From Hyphomicrobiaceae bacterium (GTDB taxonomy: Bacteria; Pseudomonadota; Alphaproteobacteria; Rhizobiales; Hyphomicrobiaceae): a stretch of DNA of 64,000 nt. The stretch covers positions 186,001 to 250,000 of the forward strand of contig JAURWC010000009.1 of the NCBI GenBank assembly GCA_030655135.1, written 5' to 3'. Position 1 is the stretch's first letter. Every line of letters begins with the position of its first letter. The notes under the pieces were generated by a model, which did no database searches, had not been told where the DNA came from, and worked only from the letters and a program-made list of their open reading frames with translations. Below are positions 18,100-28,839 of the stretch, in pieces. Both the position numbers and the translations under genes were made by a program.

Positions 18100-19389
18100 A
18101 TGAACAAGCCGGAACGGTTCGATAGAGACGAGACCGCAGCGACCATGCTGAACGTAGGCCGCGCCGCGCGCGTTGCCGCGGCCGAACTGGCCCTTGCGCC
18201 GTCCGACGTCAAGAACCAGGCGCTACTCGCAGCCGCTAAGGGCCTGCGCGCGCGGACGGCGGACATCCTCGCGGCAAACGCCAAGGATGTCGCCGCCGCC
18301 AAGCAATCCGGCCGGCCGAACTCGTTTGTCGATCGCCTAATGCTCAACGAAAAGCGCGTTGATGCCATTGCCGCCGGCCTGGAGGAGATCGCCGCGCTCG
18401 CCGATCCCGTTGGCACGGAGTTGGCGCAGTGGCAGCGCCCGAACGGCCTGAAGATCTCGCGCGTGCGCGTGCCGATCGGCGTGATCGGCATCATCTACGA
18501 AAGCCGCCCCAACGTTACGGCTGATGCCGGTGCCCTCGCCCTCAAGGCGGGCAATGCCGCGATCTTGCGCGGTGGGTCGGAGAGCCATCACTCCAGCACG
18601 GCAATCCACGTTTGCCTAGTTGAGGGGCTGAAGGCCGCTGGCCTGCCCGAGGCGGCTATCCAGCTTGTCCAGACCACCAGCCGCGAAGCCGTCGGCGAGA
18701 TGCTAAAGGGCCTGGATGGGTCCATCGACGTCATCGTGCCGCGCGGCGGCCGCAGCCTCGTCGAACGCGTGCAGCATGAAGCCCGCGTTCCCGTCTTCGC
18801 TCACCTCGAAGGCATTTGCCACACCTACGTCGACCGTGGCGCCGATCTCGACATCGCCGTGCCGATCGTCGTCAACGCCAAGATGCGCCGCACCGGCGTC
18901 TGCGGGGCGACGGAAACGCTGCTCGTCGACAAGGGCGCGCACGAGGATTATCTGACACCGCTGGTGAGGGCGCTGCTCGATGCCGGCTGCGAAGTTCGGG
19001 GCGATGCCGCGGCTCAAGCAGCCGACGCCCGCGTGAAGGCCGCAGGGCCTGAGGACTTCGGCAAGGAATTCCTGGAGCCGATCATCGCCGTAAAGCTCGT
19101 TGACGGCGTCGACGACGCCATCGCCCATATCGCGAAATATGGCTCGCAGCACACCGATGCGATCATCACCGAGTGCAACGGCACGGCCGAACGCTTCATT
19201 AAGCGCGTGGACTCTGCCATCGTTCTGGTGAACGCCTCTACGCAGTTCGCCGACGGCGGCGAGTTCGGCATGGGTGCCGAGATCGGCATCGCCACCGGCA
19301 AGCTGCACGCGCGCGGTCCCGTGGGCGTTGAGCAACTGACGAGCTTCAAGTACGTCGTGCGTGGCACAGGCCAGACCCGGCCCGGCTAG
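18100..19389 (+). CDS. proA: Gamma-glutamyl phosphate reductase
   Basis: ProA (429 residues) reduces glutamyl 5-phosphate to the semialdehyde with NADPH. It is an aldehyde-dehydrogenase-fold protein; [28 protein letters not shown] is split over the NADPH-binding strand and loop, and [15 protein letters not shown] holds the catalytic cysteine. The ending [30 protein letters not shown] is typical. Length is normal. It follows proB and precedes nadD, the conserved gene order for the order. Confidence 0.96.
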   Translation: MNKPERFDRDETAATMLNVGRAARVAAAELALAPSDVKNQALLAAAKGLRARTADILAANAKDVAAAKQSGRPNSFVDRLMLNEKRVDAIAAGLEEIAALADPVGTELAQWQRPNGLKISRVRVPIGVIGIIYESRPNVTADAGALALKAGNAAILRGGSESHHSSTAIHVCLVEGLKAAGLPEAAIQLVQTTSREAVGEMLKGLDGSIDVIVPRGGRSLVERVQHEARVPVFAHLEGICHTYVDRGADLDIAVPIVVNAKMRRTGVCGATETLLVDKGAHEDYLTPLVRALLDAGCEVRGDAAAQAADARVKAAGPEDFGKEFLEPIIAVKLVDGVDDAIAHIAKYGSQHTDAIITECNGTAERFIKRVDSAIVLVNASTQFADGGEFGMGAEIGIATGKLHARGPVGVEQLTSFKYVVRGTGQTRPG

Positions 19390-19458
19390 CTTTATTTCGC
19401 CGCGCGTCTTATCGGAATCCGCTTCACCCTTCCTGGAGCGCTGTAGGAACAAACCAGC

Positions 19459-20076
19459 TTGGCCAGCCGCGCCGCCGTCACCATCCGCCCGCCATTGGCT
19501 CTGCCGGGGCAGCGCGTCGGCGTGATGGGCGGCTCGTTCAATCCACCGCACGACGGCCATCTAATCGTCGCGCGCACCGCCGTGCGGCGCTTGCAGCTGG
19601 ATCAGCTCTGGTGGCTGGTGACACCCGGCAATCCGCTGAAGGCCCACGATGGCCTGGCACCGCTTGAGCAACGCATGGAAGCCTGCCGCACGCTGGCCGG
19701 CACCGATCCTCGCATGAAGGTAACCTCATTCGAGGCGCAGCTTGGCAGCGCCTACACCGCTCTGACGCTCGAATATCTGAAGCGCCGATTCCCGGACGTG
19801 CGCTTCGTCTGGGTCATGGGCGCCGACAACCTGGCAAACTTCCATTGTTGGCAAAATTGGCGCGGCATCGCCGGCATGATGCCAATCGCCGTCGTCGATC
19901 GCCCTGGCTGGCGCCTCCGCGCGCTCGCCAGCCCAGCCGCCCAGGCCCTGCGCAACAGCCAGATCCCTGAAACGGGCGCCGCCTCTCTCGCGACCATCCC
20001 CACCCCGTGCTGGACCTTCCTGACGTCCAAGCTTTCGTCCTTGTCGTCCACGGAACTGCGGCGCAGAGGCGCCTGA
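19459..20076 (+). CDS. nadD: Nicotinate-nucleotide adenylyltransferase
   Basis: NadD (205 residues) makes deamido-NAD from nicotinate mononucleotide and ATP. The nucleotidyltransferase motif GGSFNPPHDGHLIVA (GxFxPxHxGH) is at residues 24-38, and WVMGADNLANFHCWQNW and SSTELRR complete the fold. The start is TTG (19459); AGGA lies ten bases ahead. It is the last gene of proB-proA-nadD before the inserted toxin-antitoxin pair. rsfS, its usual neighbour, continues on the other side. Confidence 0.92.
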   Translation: MASRAAVTIRPPLALPGQRVGVMGGSFNPPHDGHLIVARTAVRRLQLDQLWWLVTPGNPLKAHDGLAPLEQRMEACRTLAGTDPRMKVTSFEAQLGSAYTALTLEYLKRRFPDVRFVWVMGADNLANFHCWQNWRGIAGMMPIAVVDRPGWRLRALASPAAQALRNSQIPETGAASLATIPTPCWTFLTSKLSSLSSTELRRRGA

Positions 20077-20092
20077 GCATTTCAACCTGCCA

Positions 20093-20524
20093 CTAGCTGG
20101 TTCGCGGCACTTGGCGGCTCTTGCCCTGCCGAATGTTTGCAACCAATCGATCCCGGATCTGCCGGAAGAAACCCGCAGGCAGCAAGCCGTAGACGACGGT
20201 AGTGGAGTTAGGGACAGGCCGGACGTCCGGACCGGGCCAAATGAAAACGTTGATTTCCGAAACGACCACCCAAGATGGCTGCTCATCCAAATTCAGATGG
20301 CGCTTTATGGCCGCTGGAATTTCCAAGGAGTCGTCTTGGGCGGCTGGTCTGGAATGCGTTATTGGGACGACAACAACTCGGCTTTCACCGTCTTCAACCT
20401 CCACCGTCAGAACGATGACGGCTGGCCGGTCCTTGCGTCCGTCCTCCTGGCCAAGCCGTTTTTCGTCGGCCCACAAGTAGCTGTATCGAATGACTTGAGC
20501 GGGCTTCGGTGGTGGAATGTCCAC
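20093..20524 (-). CDS. Putative PemK/MazF-like toxin
   Basis: The 143-residue protein has RKDRPAVIVLTVE near residue 30 followed by VVVVPITHSRP, the two central strands of MazF/PemK-fold growth inhibitors, which cleave RNA. The C-terminal part (LPAGFFRQIRDRLVANI) fits the final helix of that fold. It starts with GTG immediately after the antitoxin stop (TAAGTG), as expected for a coupled pair. It is opposite in strand to the flanking nadD and rsfS genes, so it is an insertion in a core cluster. Toxicity is inferred from fold and context only. Confidence 0.65.
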   Translation of the reverse strand: MDIPPPKPAQVIRYSYLWADEKRLGQEDGRKDRPAVIVLTVEVEDGESRVVVVPITHSRPAAQDDSLEIPAAIKRHLNLDEQPSWVVVSEINVFIWPGPDVRPVPNSTTVVYGLLPAGFFRQIRDRLVANIRQGKSRQVPRTS

Positions 20525-20788
20525 TTACGTATTTTTTCCCGCCAGCGATTGCTCCAGCAGTTCGGAGGCATCTGACGGTTCTACCGCTTCAATCGCCTTC
20601 GCTAAGCTTTCGGGGACTTCGCTCGCCCGGTAAACTTGCCGATCGCGACGCTTCAGCCGCGCATACTCATCAGCTGACAGCAGCACCAGATGCTCTCGCC
20701 CATATTTCGTAATCGTAATCGGCTCAACCAGCGCACGATCGGCAAACTGGCCGAAAGACTTAGCAACCTCACCAGCTGTTACTTTCAT
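20525..20788 (-). CDS. Phd/YefM-type antitoxin
   Basis: The protein (87 residues from the ATG at 20788) starts MKVTAGEVAKSFGQFADRAL and continues ITITKYGREHLVLLSADEYARLKRRD, the classic Phd/YefM fold that binds operator DNA and neutralises a toxin. The longer frame from 20845 adds an Arg-rich run through the operator region and is not used. It is the first gene of the pair, with the PemK-like toxin directly after. An AT-rich palindromic region (20804-20835) lies just upstream and is the likely autoregulatory site. Confidence 0.82.
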   Translation of the reverse strand: MKVTAGEVAKSFGQFADRALVEPITITKYGREHLVLLSADEYARLKRRDRQVYRASEVPESLAKAIEAVEPSDASELLEQSLAGKNT

Positions 20789-20803
20789 CCTCGCCCGCCT
20801 CAT

Positions 20804-20835
20804 CCGTAATTTACGTAAAATACGCGTAATTTTGC
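20804..20835 (-). promoter_or_regulatory. AT-rich palindromic operator/promoter of the toxin-antitoxin pair
   Basis: It contains the near-perfect palindrome ATTTACGTAAA(A)T (20809-20821) and two direct copies of CGTAATTT (20805-20812, 20824-20831). It sits 16-47 bases ahead of the antitoxin ATG in an otherwise GC-rich region. Confidence 0.55.
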
Positions 20836-21045
20836 AAGAATTCAACTCCGGATTTGTAAGGTCTGGCCCGATAAGCCTCTCAACCGAAATCGGTTGCCGC
20901 CGTGGCGCGGCGCACCTATCTTTCCGACAGGCGCGGGTGCTTCAACCCGTCGCAGGCTGTCGTGGGGCCGTCAGAGACGTGCCATACGATGGGACTTCAA
21001 CCCGGCAACGGGTTCGTTGAGGAGGAAGAGGACATCCCGCAAACG

Positions 21046-21456
21046 ATGCGAACCGCAACTGAAGGCGCCCAGCTTGGTGCTCCTTCGCTCGAGATTCCGG
21101 CAGACGGCCGGAGCTCGCACGCCATGCTCAAGGACATCGTCCACTGGCTCGACGAGGCGAAAGCCGAAAAGCTGGTGACCATTGATCTCAAGGGCAAATC
21201 ATCCATCGGCGACTTCATGGTAATCGCAACGGGCGGCTCTGACCGTCACGTCGGCGCCATTGCCGAGCAACTCCGCCGCAAGATCAAGGAAGCCGGCGCC
21301 GACCACGTTCGCGTGGAAGGGTTGGATACTTGCGACTGGGTGCTGGTGGACACCGGCGACATCATCATTCACATCTTTCGTGCCGAGGTGCGTGAGTTTT
21401 ACAACCTCGAAAAGATGTGGTCGGGCGAGCGTCCGGCAGACCAAACGGCCCACTGA
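21046..21456 (+). CDS. rsfS: Ribosome silencing factor RsfS
   Basis: RsfS binds L14 and blocks subunit joining when nutrients are short. The domain runs from HAMLKDIVHWLDEAKAEK through IDLKGKSSIGDFMVIATGGSDRHV, VEGLDTCDWVLVDTGDIIIHIF and REFYNLEKMWSG, all diagnostic. I use ATG 21046 (MRTATEGAQLG, 136 residues), downstream of a GGAGGAAGAGGA stretch at 21021-21032. The longer frame from 20902 reads through likely non-coding sequence. The inserted toxin-antitoxin unit separates it from nadD. rlmH follows after 66 bases. Confidence 0.9.
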   Translation: MRTATEGAQLGAPSLEIPADGRSSHAMLKDIVHWLDEAKAEKLVTIDLKGKSSIGDFMVIATGGSDRHVGAIAEQLRRKIKEAGADHVRVEGLDTCDWVLVDTGDIIIHIFRAEVREFYNLEKMWSGERPADQTAH

Positions 21457-21522
21457 CATCGGGCCAATGGAGAAGGATTTCGTTGGCGCTCCAGCTGACT
21501 TGGCTGGCGCGCGGAAGGTTTC

Positions 21523-22005
21523 ATGCGTTTCACTCTGGCAGCCGTCGGACGCCTGAAAGACGGCGCTGAACGTGATCTATATGCCCGCTACGCCGGCCGC
21601 TTCGACGCTCAGGGCCGAGCCGTATCGCTCGGCCCGCTGAAACTGGTCGAATTGCCCGAGTCGCGCGCCAAAACTCCTGATCTGCGGAAAACAGACGAAG
21701 CCGAACGATTGCTGAAGGCGTGTAGCGATGCGGAGGTACGCGTGGTGCTTCACGAACGCGGCAAGGCGCTGACGAGCGATGCGTTCGCCCAATGGCTGGC
21801 GGCGCGTCGCGATGGCGGCACCAAGTCTCTGGCGTTGGTGATCGGCGGCCCGGACGGCCACGGCGCTGCTGCACTCACCGGTGCGGAGCTGCAGCTGTCG
21901 CTGGGACCGATGACCTTGCCGCACGGCTTAGCGCGCGTCGTGCTCGCCGAACAATTGTATCGGGCGGCAACGATACTCGCGGGCCATCCCTACCACCGGG
22001 CCTAG
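21523..22005 (+). CDS. rlmH: 23S rRNA pseudouridine1915 N3-methyltransferase RlmH
   Basis: RlmH (160 residues) is a SPOUT-fold methyltransferase that modifies helix 69 of 23S rRNA on 70S ribosomes using S-adenosylmethionine. SLALVIGGPDGHG and LSLGPMTLPHGLARVVLAEQLYRAATILAGHPYHRA form the trefoil knot and cofactor site. Length is normal for the family. GGAAGG precedes the ATG. It is the last gene of this cluster; the next genes are on the opposite strand. Confidence 0.95.
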   Translation: MRFTLAAVGRLKDGAERDLYARYAGRFDAQGRAVSLGPLKLVELPESRAKTPDLRKTDEAERLLKACSDAEVRVVLHERGKALTSDAFAQWLAARRDGGTKSLALVIGGPDGHGAAALTGAELQLSLGPMTLPHGLARVVLAEQLYRAATILAGHPYHRA

Positions 22006-22013
22006 CCCCTTTC

Positions 22014-23761
22014 TTACTCGGCTGCAACAAGCTGGATCAGTTCCGCGGCCGGTGCCGTGGCCTCGGCGCTTTCGTCGCTCACGGCCTGCTGCACAGGAGC
22101 CTTCACCTTTTTCACTTCAGCCAGGACGACGCAGTTGCGGCCATTCTTCTTGGCCGCATAGAGCGCGGCATCCGCAGTCGCGATCAAGTCCGTCATCTGC
22201 GAGGTGATCAGCGGCATGGATGACACGCCGAACGACGCCGAGATACTGGTTCCGTGATGCCCGGAAAGTGCGTGAATACGTTCGCGAATACTTTCCGCCT
22301 TCGCTGCTGCATCTTCGATCGTGCAATCCGGCAAGATGACCAGCAGTTCTTCGCCGCCGTAACGGCAGGCGACATCGGACTCCCGCAAAGACCCCAGGAT
22401 CGCGGCCGCCGTCTCGCGCAACACGGCGTCTCCCATCGCATGGCCGTGGTTGTCGTTGAGCTTCTTGAAGTGATCGAGATCGATCATGATCAGGGAGAGG
22501 TTCTTTTTCTCGCGGCCTGCGAGACGAACGAGCCGCTCCAGCGAATCTTCCATGTAACGCCGGTTATAAAGACCCGTGAGCGGATCGCGCAGCGCCTGGC
22601 TGCGCAGCTTCTCGCGCAGGGCAATATTTGAAAGCGCCAGCGACATCCCGTCGGCAATCGCCATTGCCAGATCGCGCGATTGATTGAGCCGGTCCTCAGC
22701 CCCTTCGCCAAGAGCCGAAACCTGCAGCAGCCCAAGCAATTCGCCGCGCGCCGTCATCGGAATTTCCAGAACCGTGGAGTCCTGGCAATCGTGATGATCG
22801 CAGCACAAGGATGCAGAGCCCAACTGATTGATGTGTGACTTGCCGCGCTTCAACGCCCAGCACTGGGTGGGAGAAATCGTTTCCGCAGCATGAGCCGTTT
22901 CTTCCGCCGGGCCGAACGTCGTAGACCGGTCCAGCCGGTCGCGAGAATTGTTGAAGATTAAAGAGCGCCGCCGAGACCCGGCAACAAGCGCTCCGCCGTA
23001 GCCTTCAAGACGGCGTTGGCATCCAGGTGACCAGACGCGCTCTGCAGCATGTCGGCCATCTGGAAAAGCTGGTCCATTTTTAGGCGCGAAGCATCCGCAG
23101 CCGTCTTCGCCGCAGCCCGGCCCTCAGACTCTGTCGTGGTCATGCGGAAGATCAACAAGATCCCGACAATGCTGAGAAGGCCGGCAGCAATCTGCAGTCC
23201 CACTGTCAGGCTCTGGAACGCGCCGTCGTTCTGAACGCTCGCCACTGCGGTGCGCTCGCGCCAATAACGCTCCAAATCATCGCGCAATGCGCCGTAGGTG
23301 GTTTGCACATCGCTTTTAAGCAAATGGGCACCGGCCTCTTCGCGCTTGCCCGCTTGCACAAGCCTAACGGCCTCAGCCCAATTGGCGACCAGAGCAGCGA
23401 ACTGCTGCTGCGTCTTTTGCTCGGCGCGGTTCGGCGACCTGAAGTACGTGTCGATCTTGCCGACTGCGGCGCCGTGCTCGGCAATAGAGCGCACCCCGTC
23501 ATAATACGGCTTGAGCGAAATCTGGTCAGGCGTGAAAGCCAACCCCAAGATCGCGACCTGCGCATCGCTGGCGGCCTGCTGCAAAACGCGGACGTTGCGC
23601 GTTTCCTTCCGCACGTCGACAAAAGTGTTGAACCGCGTGGACGTGTAGGCGAAGCCTGCGAGCGCAGCCAGCACGGACGCGATGATCATGCCGACGAGGC
23701 TGAGCGTCAGCGTCGGCAAGCTGATTGGATGGCGCGTGGGCGCGGATGCGGTTTGTGTCAT
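22014..23761 (-). pseudogene. Frameshifted membrane sensor diguanylate cyclase (sensor, GAF, GGDEF)
   Basis: Two frames together give one protein. The 5' part (23761 to 22958) has a transmembrane helix (about 25-45), an extracytoplasmic helical sensor like CHASE3, a second transmembrane helix (about 190-210) and the start of a GAF domain ending GLGGAL, then TAA. The next frame continues at once with IFNNSRDRLDRSTTFG, CWALKRGKSH and LEIPM (GAF), then GGDEF: DPLTGLYNRRYMED, DLDHFKKLNDNHGH and active-site RYGGEEL (GGEEL). The join needs one base restored near 22958-22960 (TAN-ATC). Either a real inactivating deletion or a sequencing error. The cyclase half could still be made from a TTG or ATG start. 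Confidence 0.75.
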
Positions 23762-23861
23762 GGCGAAGCCGGGGTCCAAATACTATGAATACGGACTATC
23801 CCTCGGCGTTCTAAATTATTCGTGAAGACATTCGGTTAATCAACCACTTACAAAAAATTGC

Positions 23862-24689
23862 TCACATCCGGCGCAGGATCGCATCCAGCAGAGCGGCCGG
23901 TGCAAGCCATCTTGCAGCGGCAGTGATGTATGTCAGCGTCGTGACGTAATACCGCCGCCGCGGACGGGAGCTTTCCAAAGCATGCACCAGCTTGGCAGCC
24001 ACCGCCTGTGGCTCTAGCTTGAACGTGGCTCGCCCGCCCGCTTCCATGGCCTTCAGTCGCTGCAGGTAGGTTTCGCGGTGCGGCGACCTTTCGATCGCGA
24101 TGCGGTCCCTGAAGTGTGTGAGCGCCGTCGCAACGAACCGGGTTGCGATCGGACCGGGCTCGATCAGCGACACTTTGATGCCCGTCCCGTGCAGTTCCAG
24201 ACGAAGGGCGTCCGTCAGCCCTTCCAGCGCAAACTTTGAGGCGCAATAGGCACCGCGGTAAGGCGCGGATGCCAGCCCCAGCACAGAAGAGCACATGACG
24301 ATGCGGCCGGAGCCTGCACGGCGCATCGCGGGGATCACGCGGCGCGTCAGCTCATGCGTGCCGATCACGTTGACTTCGATCTGCTCGCGCAACAGGGCCG
24401 CTGGAATGTCTTCCATGGCGCCGACCTGACCATACGCCGCGTTGTTGAACAGGGCATCCAGGCGCCCATCGCAGCGCTCCAGCACGGTCGCAGCGCACTG
24501 GGCAATGCTTGCCTCGTCGCGCAGCTCAAGCGCGATGGCCTCCACGCCCTCCTCAATGGTCAGGCGCTCGAGGTCGGCATTGGCTCGCGCAGTTGCAAAC
24601 ACGCGCCAGTTCCGAGCCTTGAGCTCGCGCGCTGATGCCAGCCCGATGCCGGACGAGCATCCGGTGATGAGAACTGTTCGTTGTGCCAT
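23862..24689 (-). CDS. Short-chain dehydrogenase/reductase
   Basis: The 275-residue classical SDR has TGCSSGIG (cofactor loop, residues 9-16), NNAAYG (variant NNAG), CSS at the catalytic serine and YCASK (Tyr-x3-Lys). The Ala/Arg after strand 2 (TARANADLERL) suggests NADP preference. The C-terminus is hydrophobic (ITAAARWLAPAALLDAILRRM) and may associate with membranes. Proteins of this type are often annotated as fatty-aldehyde or retinol-like dehydrogenases, but no substrate can be assigned. It is alone on this strand, 100 bases upstream of the frameshifted cyclase. Confidence 0.88.
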   Translation of the reverse strand: MAQRTVLITGCSSGIGLASARELKARNWRVFATARANADLERLTIEEGVEAIALELRDEASIAQCAATVLERCDGRLDALFNNAAYGQVGAMEDIPAALLREQIEVNVIGTHELTRRVIPAMRRAGSGRIVMCSSVLGLASAPYRGAYCASKFALEGLTDALRLELHGTGIKVSLIEPGPIATRFVATALTHFRDRIAIERSPHRETYLQRLKAMEAGGRATFKLEPQAVAAKLVHALESSRPRRRYYVTTLTYITAAARWLAPAALLDAILRRM

Positions 24690-24786
24690 GGCTTCCGCTT
24701 AGCCCGTATCTGCCGCGCGGGAAAGGCGACAGCACGGCTAAGTTTTCCACCCTTTCCGCCCCCGCCCCCTGAAGCCGGCTTCCTGA

Positions 24787-24813
24787 AGTGACTATAGTCA
24801 CTTTGCAAAGTGA
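24787..24813 (+). promoter_or_regulatory. Double palindromic operator of vapBC
   Basis: Two perfect 16-base palindromes overlap by five bases: AGTGACTATAGTCACT (24787-24802) and TCACTTTGCAAAGTGA (24798-24813). They end 15 bases before the antitoxin ATG. Overlapping palindromes of this kind are typical autoregulatory sites of antitoxin or antitoxin-toxin complexes. Confidence 0.75.
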
Positions 24814-24828
24814 GTCGTTGGAGGGGCC

Positions 24829-25122
24829 ATGGCCAGAACGGTTAAGGTCAGCGAATTCAAAGCGAAATGCTTGAAGCTGTTGGCGGAAGTTTCCGAGACT
24901 GGCGAGGAGATCATCGTCACCAAGCGTGGCAAGCCACTGGCCCGCGTGGTGCCTGAGCGCGTTTCCAAGCCCGCAACGCTGCAAGGCTCGATGAAGGGCC
25001 TGATCGAGATCCTCAACGCCGACAAGACCCTGCCACCGGCCTGGGAGAACGAAGCGCTCGACGGCCGCACGGCGCGCCTGGCCGCAAACCTGGTTCCAGA
25101 AACGCCGGAGGCTAAAAGCTAG
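24829..25122 (+). CDS. VapB-type antitoxin with Phd/YefM fold
   Basis: The 97-residue protein starts MARTVKVSEFKAKCLKLLAEVSETGEEIIVTKRGKPLARVVPE, a Phd/YefM DNA-binding domain. An acidic and Trp-containing tail (about 60-97) would wrap the toxin. A ribosome binding stretch GGAGGGG precedes the ATG. The PIN toxin starts three bases after the stop. The operator at 24787-24813 suggests autoregulation. Confidence 0.87.
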   Translation: MARTVKVSEFKAKCLKLLAEVSETGEEIIVTKRGKPLARVVPERVSKPATLQGSMKGLIEILNADKTLPPAWENEALDGRTARLAANLVPETPEAKS

Positions 25123-25125
25123 CAG

Positions 25126-25524
25126 ATGCTGCTGCTCGACACCGACGCTCTGATCTGGTGGCTGCTCGACGACAAGCGTCTCGGCATGCGGTCGCGCTCG
25201 CTGATCCGTCTTACGGCGCGCGGCAAGCTGTCGATTTCAGTCGCCACGTGGATGGAACTCGGCAACCTTCAGCGCCGCGCCGACATTCGCTTCCGCGAGA
25301 CCATTCCCGCAATCCGCAAGCGCGTCATCGAAGGCGGCATCGTCGAACGAGAAGTCACCGGCGCGGTCGCAATTGACGCAGCCGATCTCACCGAACTGTC
25401 GGCCAACCCCATGGACCGGCTGCTGGCGGCAACGGCGCGTCAGTCCGGATCCACGCTGGTGACGTCCGATGACCGTATCCTAGCCTGGACGGGAACGCTC
25501 GACCGGCTGGATGCACGCGTGTGA
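25126..25524 (+). CDS. VapC-type PIN domain toxin
   Basis: A 132-residue PIN ribonuclease. The four acidic positions are present: Asp in LLLDTDALIWW (residue 5), Glu in TWMELGNL, Asp in NPMDRLLAATA and Asp in VTSDDRIL. PIN toxins cut tRNA or rRNA when freed from their antitoxin. Length is normal. It is directly downstream of its antitoxin, in a two-gene operon between core genes. Confidence 0.9.
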   Translation: MLLLDTDALIWWLLDDKRLGMRSRSLIRLTARGKLSISVATWMELGNLQRRADIRFRETIPAIRKRVIEGGIVEREVTGAVAIDAADLTELSANPMDRLLAATARQSGSTLVTSDDRILAWTGTLDRLDARV

Positions 25525-25637
25525 GGCGGTACCTCATACGGTTCTCAATCCTGCAACAGATCGCCACAGCGCGGTCTCTTCCTCGTCCGGTCTGATGATG
25601 CTATCGACGGCCAACCTCCAACACATCGTGAAAGACC

Positions 25638-26213
25638 ATGACGCAGCAAACCGAACGCGCCACGCCACCGCTTGACGATCGCCGGCATCTGAGGGTTCTG
25701 GCATCATTGATCTTCGGATCACGCTGGCTGCAGGTGCCGCTGTACCTGGGTTTGATCGTGGCGCAGTGCGTCTACGTCTTCCTGTTCGTGAAAGAACTGA
25801 TCCACCTCATCCTGCATGCATCATCCTTCAGCGAGCAGCAGATTATGCTGCTGGTTCTGGCATTGATCGACGTGGTGATGATTTCCAACCTGCTCGTGAT
25901 GGTCATCGTCGGCGGCTACGAAACATTCGTTTCGCGCCTCAACCTCGGCGGCCACCCCGATCAGCCGGAATGGCTCGACCACGTGAACGCCAGCGTACTC
26001 AAGATCAAGCTAGCGATGGCGATCATCGGCATTTCGTCGATTCATCTGCTGAAAACCTTCATCGAGGCCGGCAATATCGGCGCCGAGGGCGCCAAGTTCA
26101 CCGAGGCTGGCGTGATGTGGCAGACGATCATCCACGTCACCTTCATCCTGTCGGCGATGGGCATCGCCTGGGTCGACAGCCTTGGCCAGCGCGCGCACGC
26201 GCCCCGGCACTAA
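25638..26213 (+). CDS. YqhA/UPF0114 family membrane protein
   Basis: The 191-residue protein has four hydrophobic helices (about 30-55, 70-95, 120-145, 165-185). The family blocks SRWLQVPLYLGLI, NLLVMVIVGGYETFVS and LKIKLAMAIIGISSIHLLKTF are diagnostic of UPF0114. Function is unknown. It is transcribed towards the DUF4174 gene on the other strand, with a gap of only eight bases. Confidence 0.92.
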   Translation: MTQQTERATPPLDDRRHLRVLASLIFGSRWLQVPLYLGLIVAQCVYVFLFVKELIHLILHASSFSEQQIMLLVLALIDVVMISNLLVMVIVGGYETFVSRLNLGGHPDQPEWLDHVNASVLKIKLAMAIIGISSIHLLKTFIEAGNIGAEGAKFTEAGVMWQTIIHVTFILSAMGIAWVDSLGQRAHAPRH

Positions 26214-26221
26214 CGGCCACA

Positions 26222-26659
26222 TCAGCCCTTGCGCGCGCGGCGTCGAACCTCGTCGCGCCGCATCGGCATAGCGTCGATCGTTCCGGCCAAGGCTTCAGCG
26301 GTGAGGGGTGAGGCGGCGGTTTTCTTCACGCCACCGTCTTTACCCACGAGAACCGCGCGGAACTCGCCATCCTTGATGCCGTACTTTCTACGCAGCGCAC
26401 CGGCGCTGAGGCCCGGCGGGGCCCCAAGCGTCGCGCTGACGTCGTTGCCGACGACGTAGACCACCACCAAATCGCGCTCTGCCAGGTCGGCGCGATGGGC
26501 TTCGACGATCCGCCGCTGCTTGCCTAGTTTTTCCGCGTTTTCGCTACCTGCGAAGACGATAAGCGGCCGCTTCTTCCAACGATACCCGCTAATGGCTTCA
26601 GCGGGCACATGGGACGCGGCCAGAGCCGCGAACGCGGCCAATAAAGCTGATTTACGCAT
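26222..26659 (-). CDS. Secreted DUF4174 domain protein
   Basis: The 145-residue protein starts with a signal peptide (cleavage near AEA at 20-22), then KRPLIVFAGSENAEKLGKQRR, a thioredoxin-like strand, and ends LVGKDGGVKKTAASPLTAEALAGTIDAMPMRRDEVRRR, the DUF4174 signature. The family is exported and uncharacterised. Its fold suggests a thioredoxin-like or carrier role, but there is no CxxC pair. It faces yqhA tail to tail and is preceded by a gap to lepA's 3' end. Confidence 0.85.
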   Translation of the reverse strand: MRKSALLAAFAALAASHVPAEAISGYRWKKRPLIVFAGSENAEKLGKQRRIVEAHRADLAERDLVVVYVVGNDVSATLGAPPGLSAGALRRKYGIKDGEFRAVLVGKDGGVKKTAASPLTAEALAGTIDAMPMRRDEVRRRARKG

Positions 26660-26772
26660 GATGCTGACCCAAGTGGGTGCCGGTTCAGCCTATGCAATGC
26701 GGCATCGGTGTCCGCGTTCCATGCAGAATTGTGCGATCTGGCCGGGGCTCGAACGATGCAAGCGGCTGAAGA

Positions 26773-28575
<1,803 letters not shown>

Positions 28576-28839
28576 GCGGCCAGCTAATACACTGCTCGCT
28601 GGCGCCGTGAAAGGCCTCTGACGTGGGCATTTGCGCTGCCCCACCGCGAGACGACTAACTGGCTTAACTCAAAGCGGTTTCTGCGAATGCGGAGCTGTTC
28701 TCCAAATTGCCGCACACGATTGGTTTACTAGCGGCTCATTGAAGCATCCCGCCCGGAACGAACGCACATGCCTTGCGTTCGTTTCACAGGGGAATACGTT
28801 ACGCGAATTTTCAGCCCCCACCCTAAAAGGAGTTTCATC

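Noticed and set aside
22014-22853. A stand-alone GGDEF gene with its own start
   Set aside because: The frame continues upstream without stop into a GAF sequence that completes the preceding frame; the TTG start is only the first available one.
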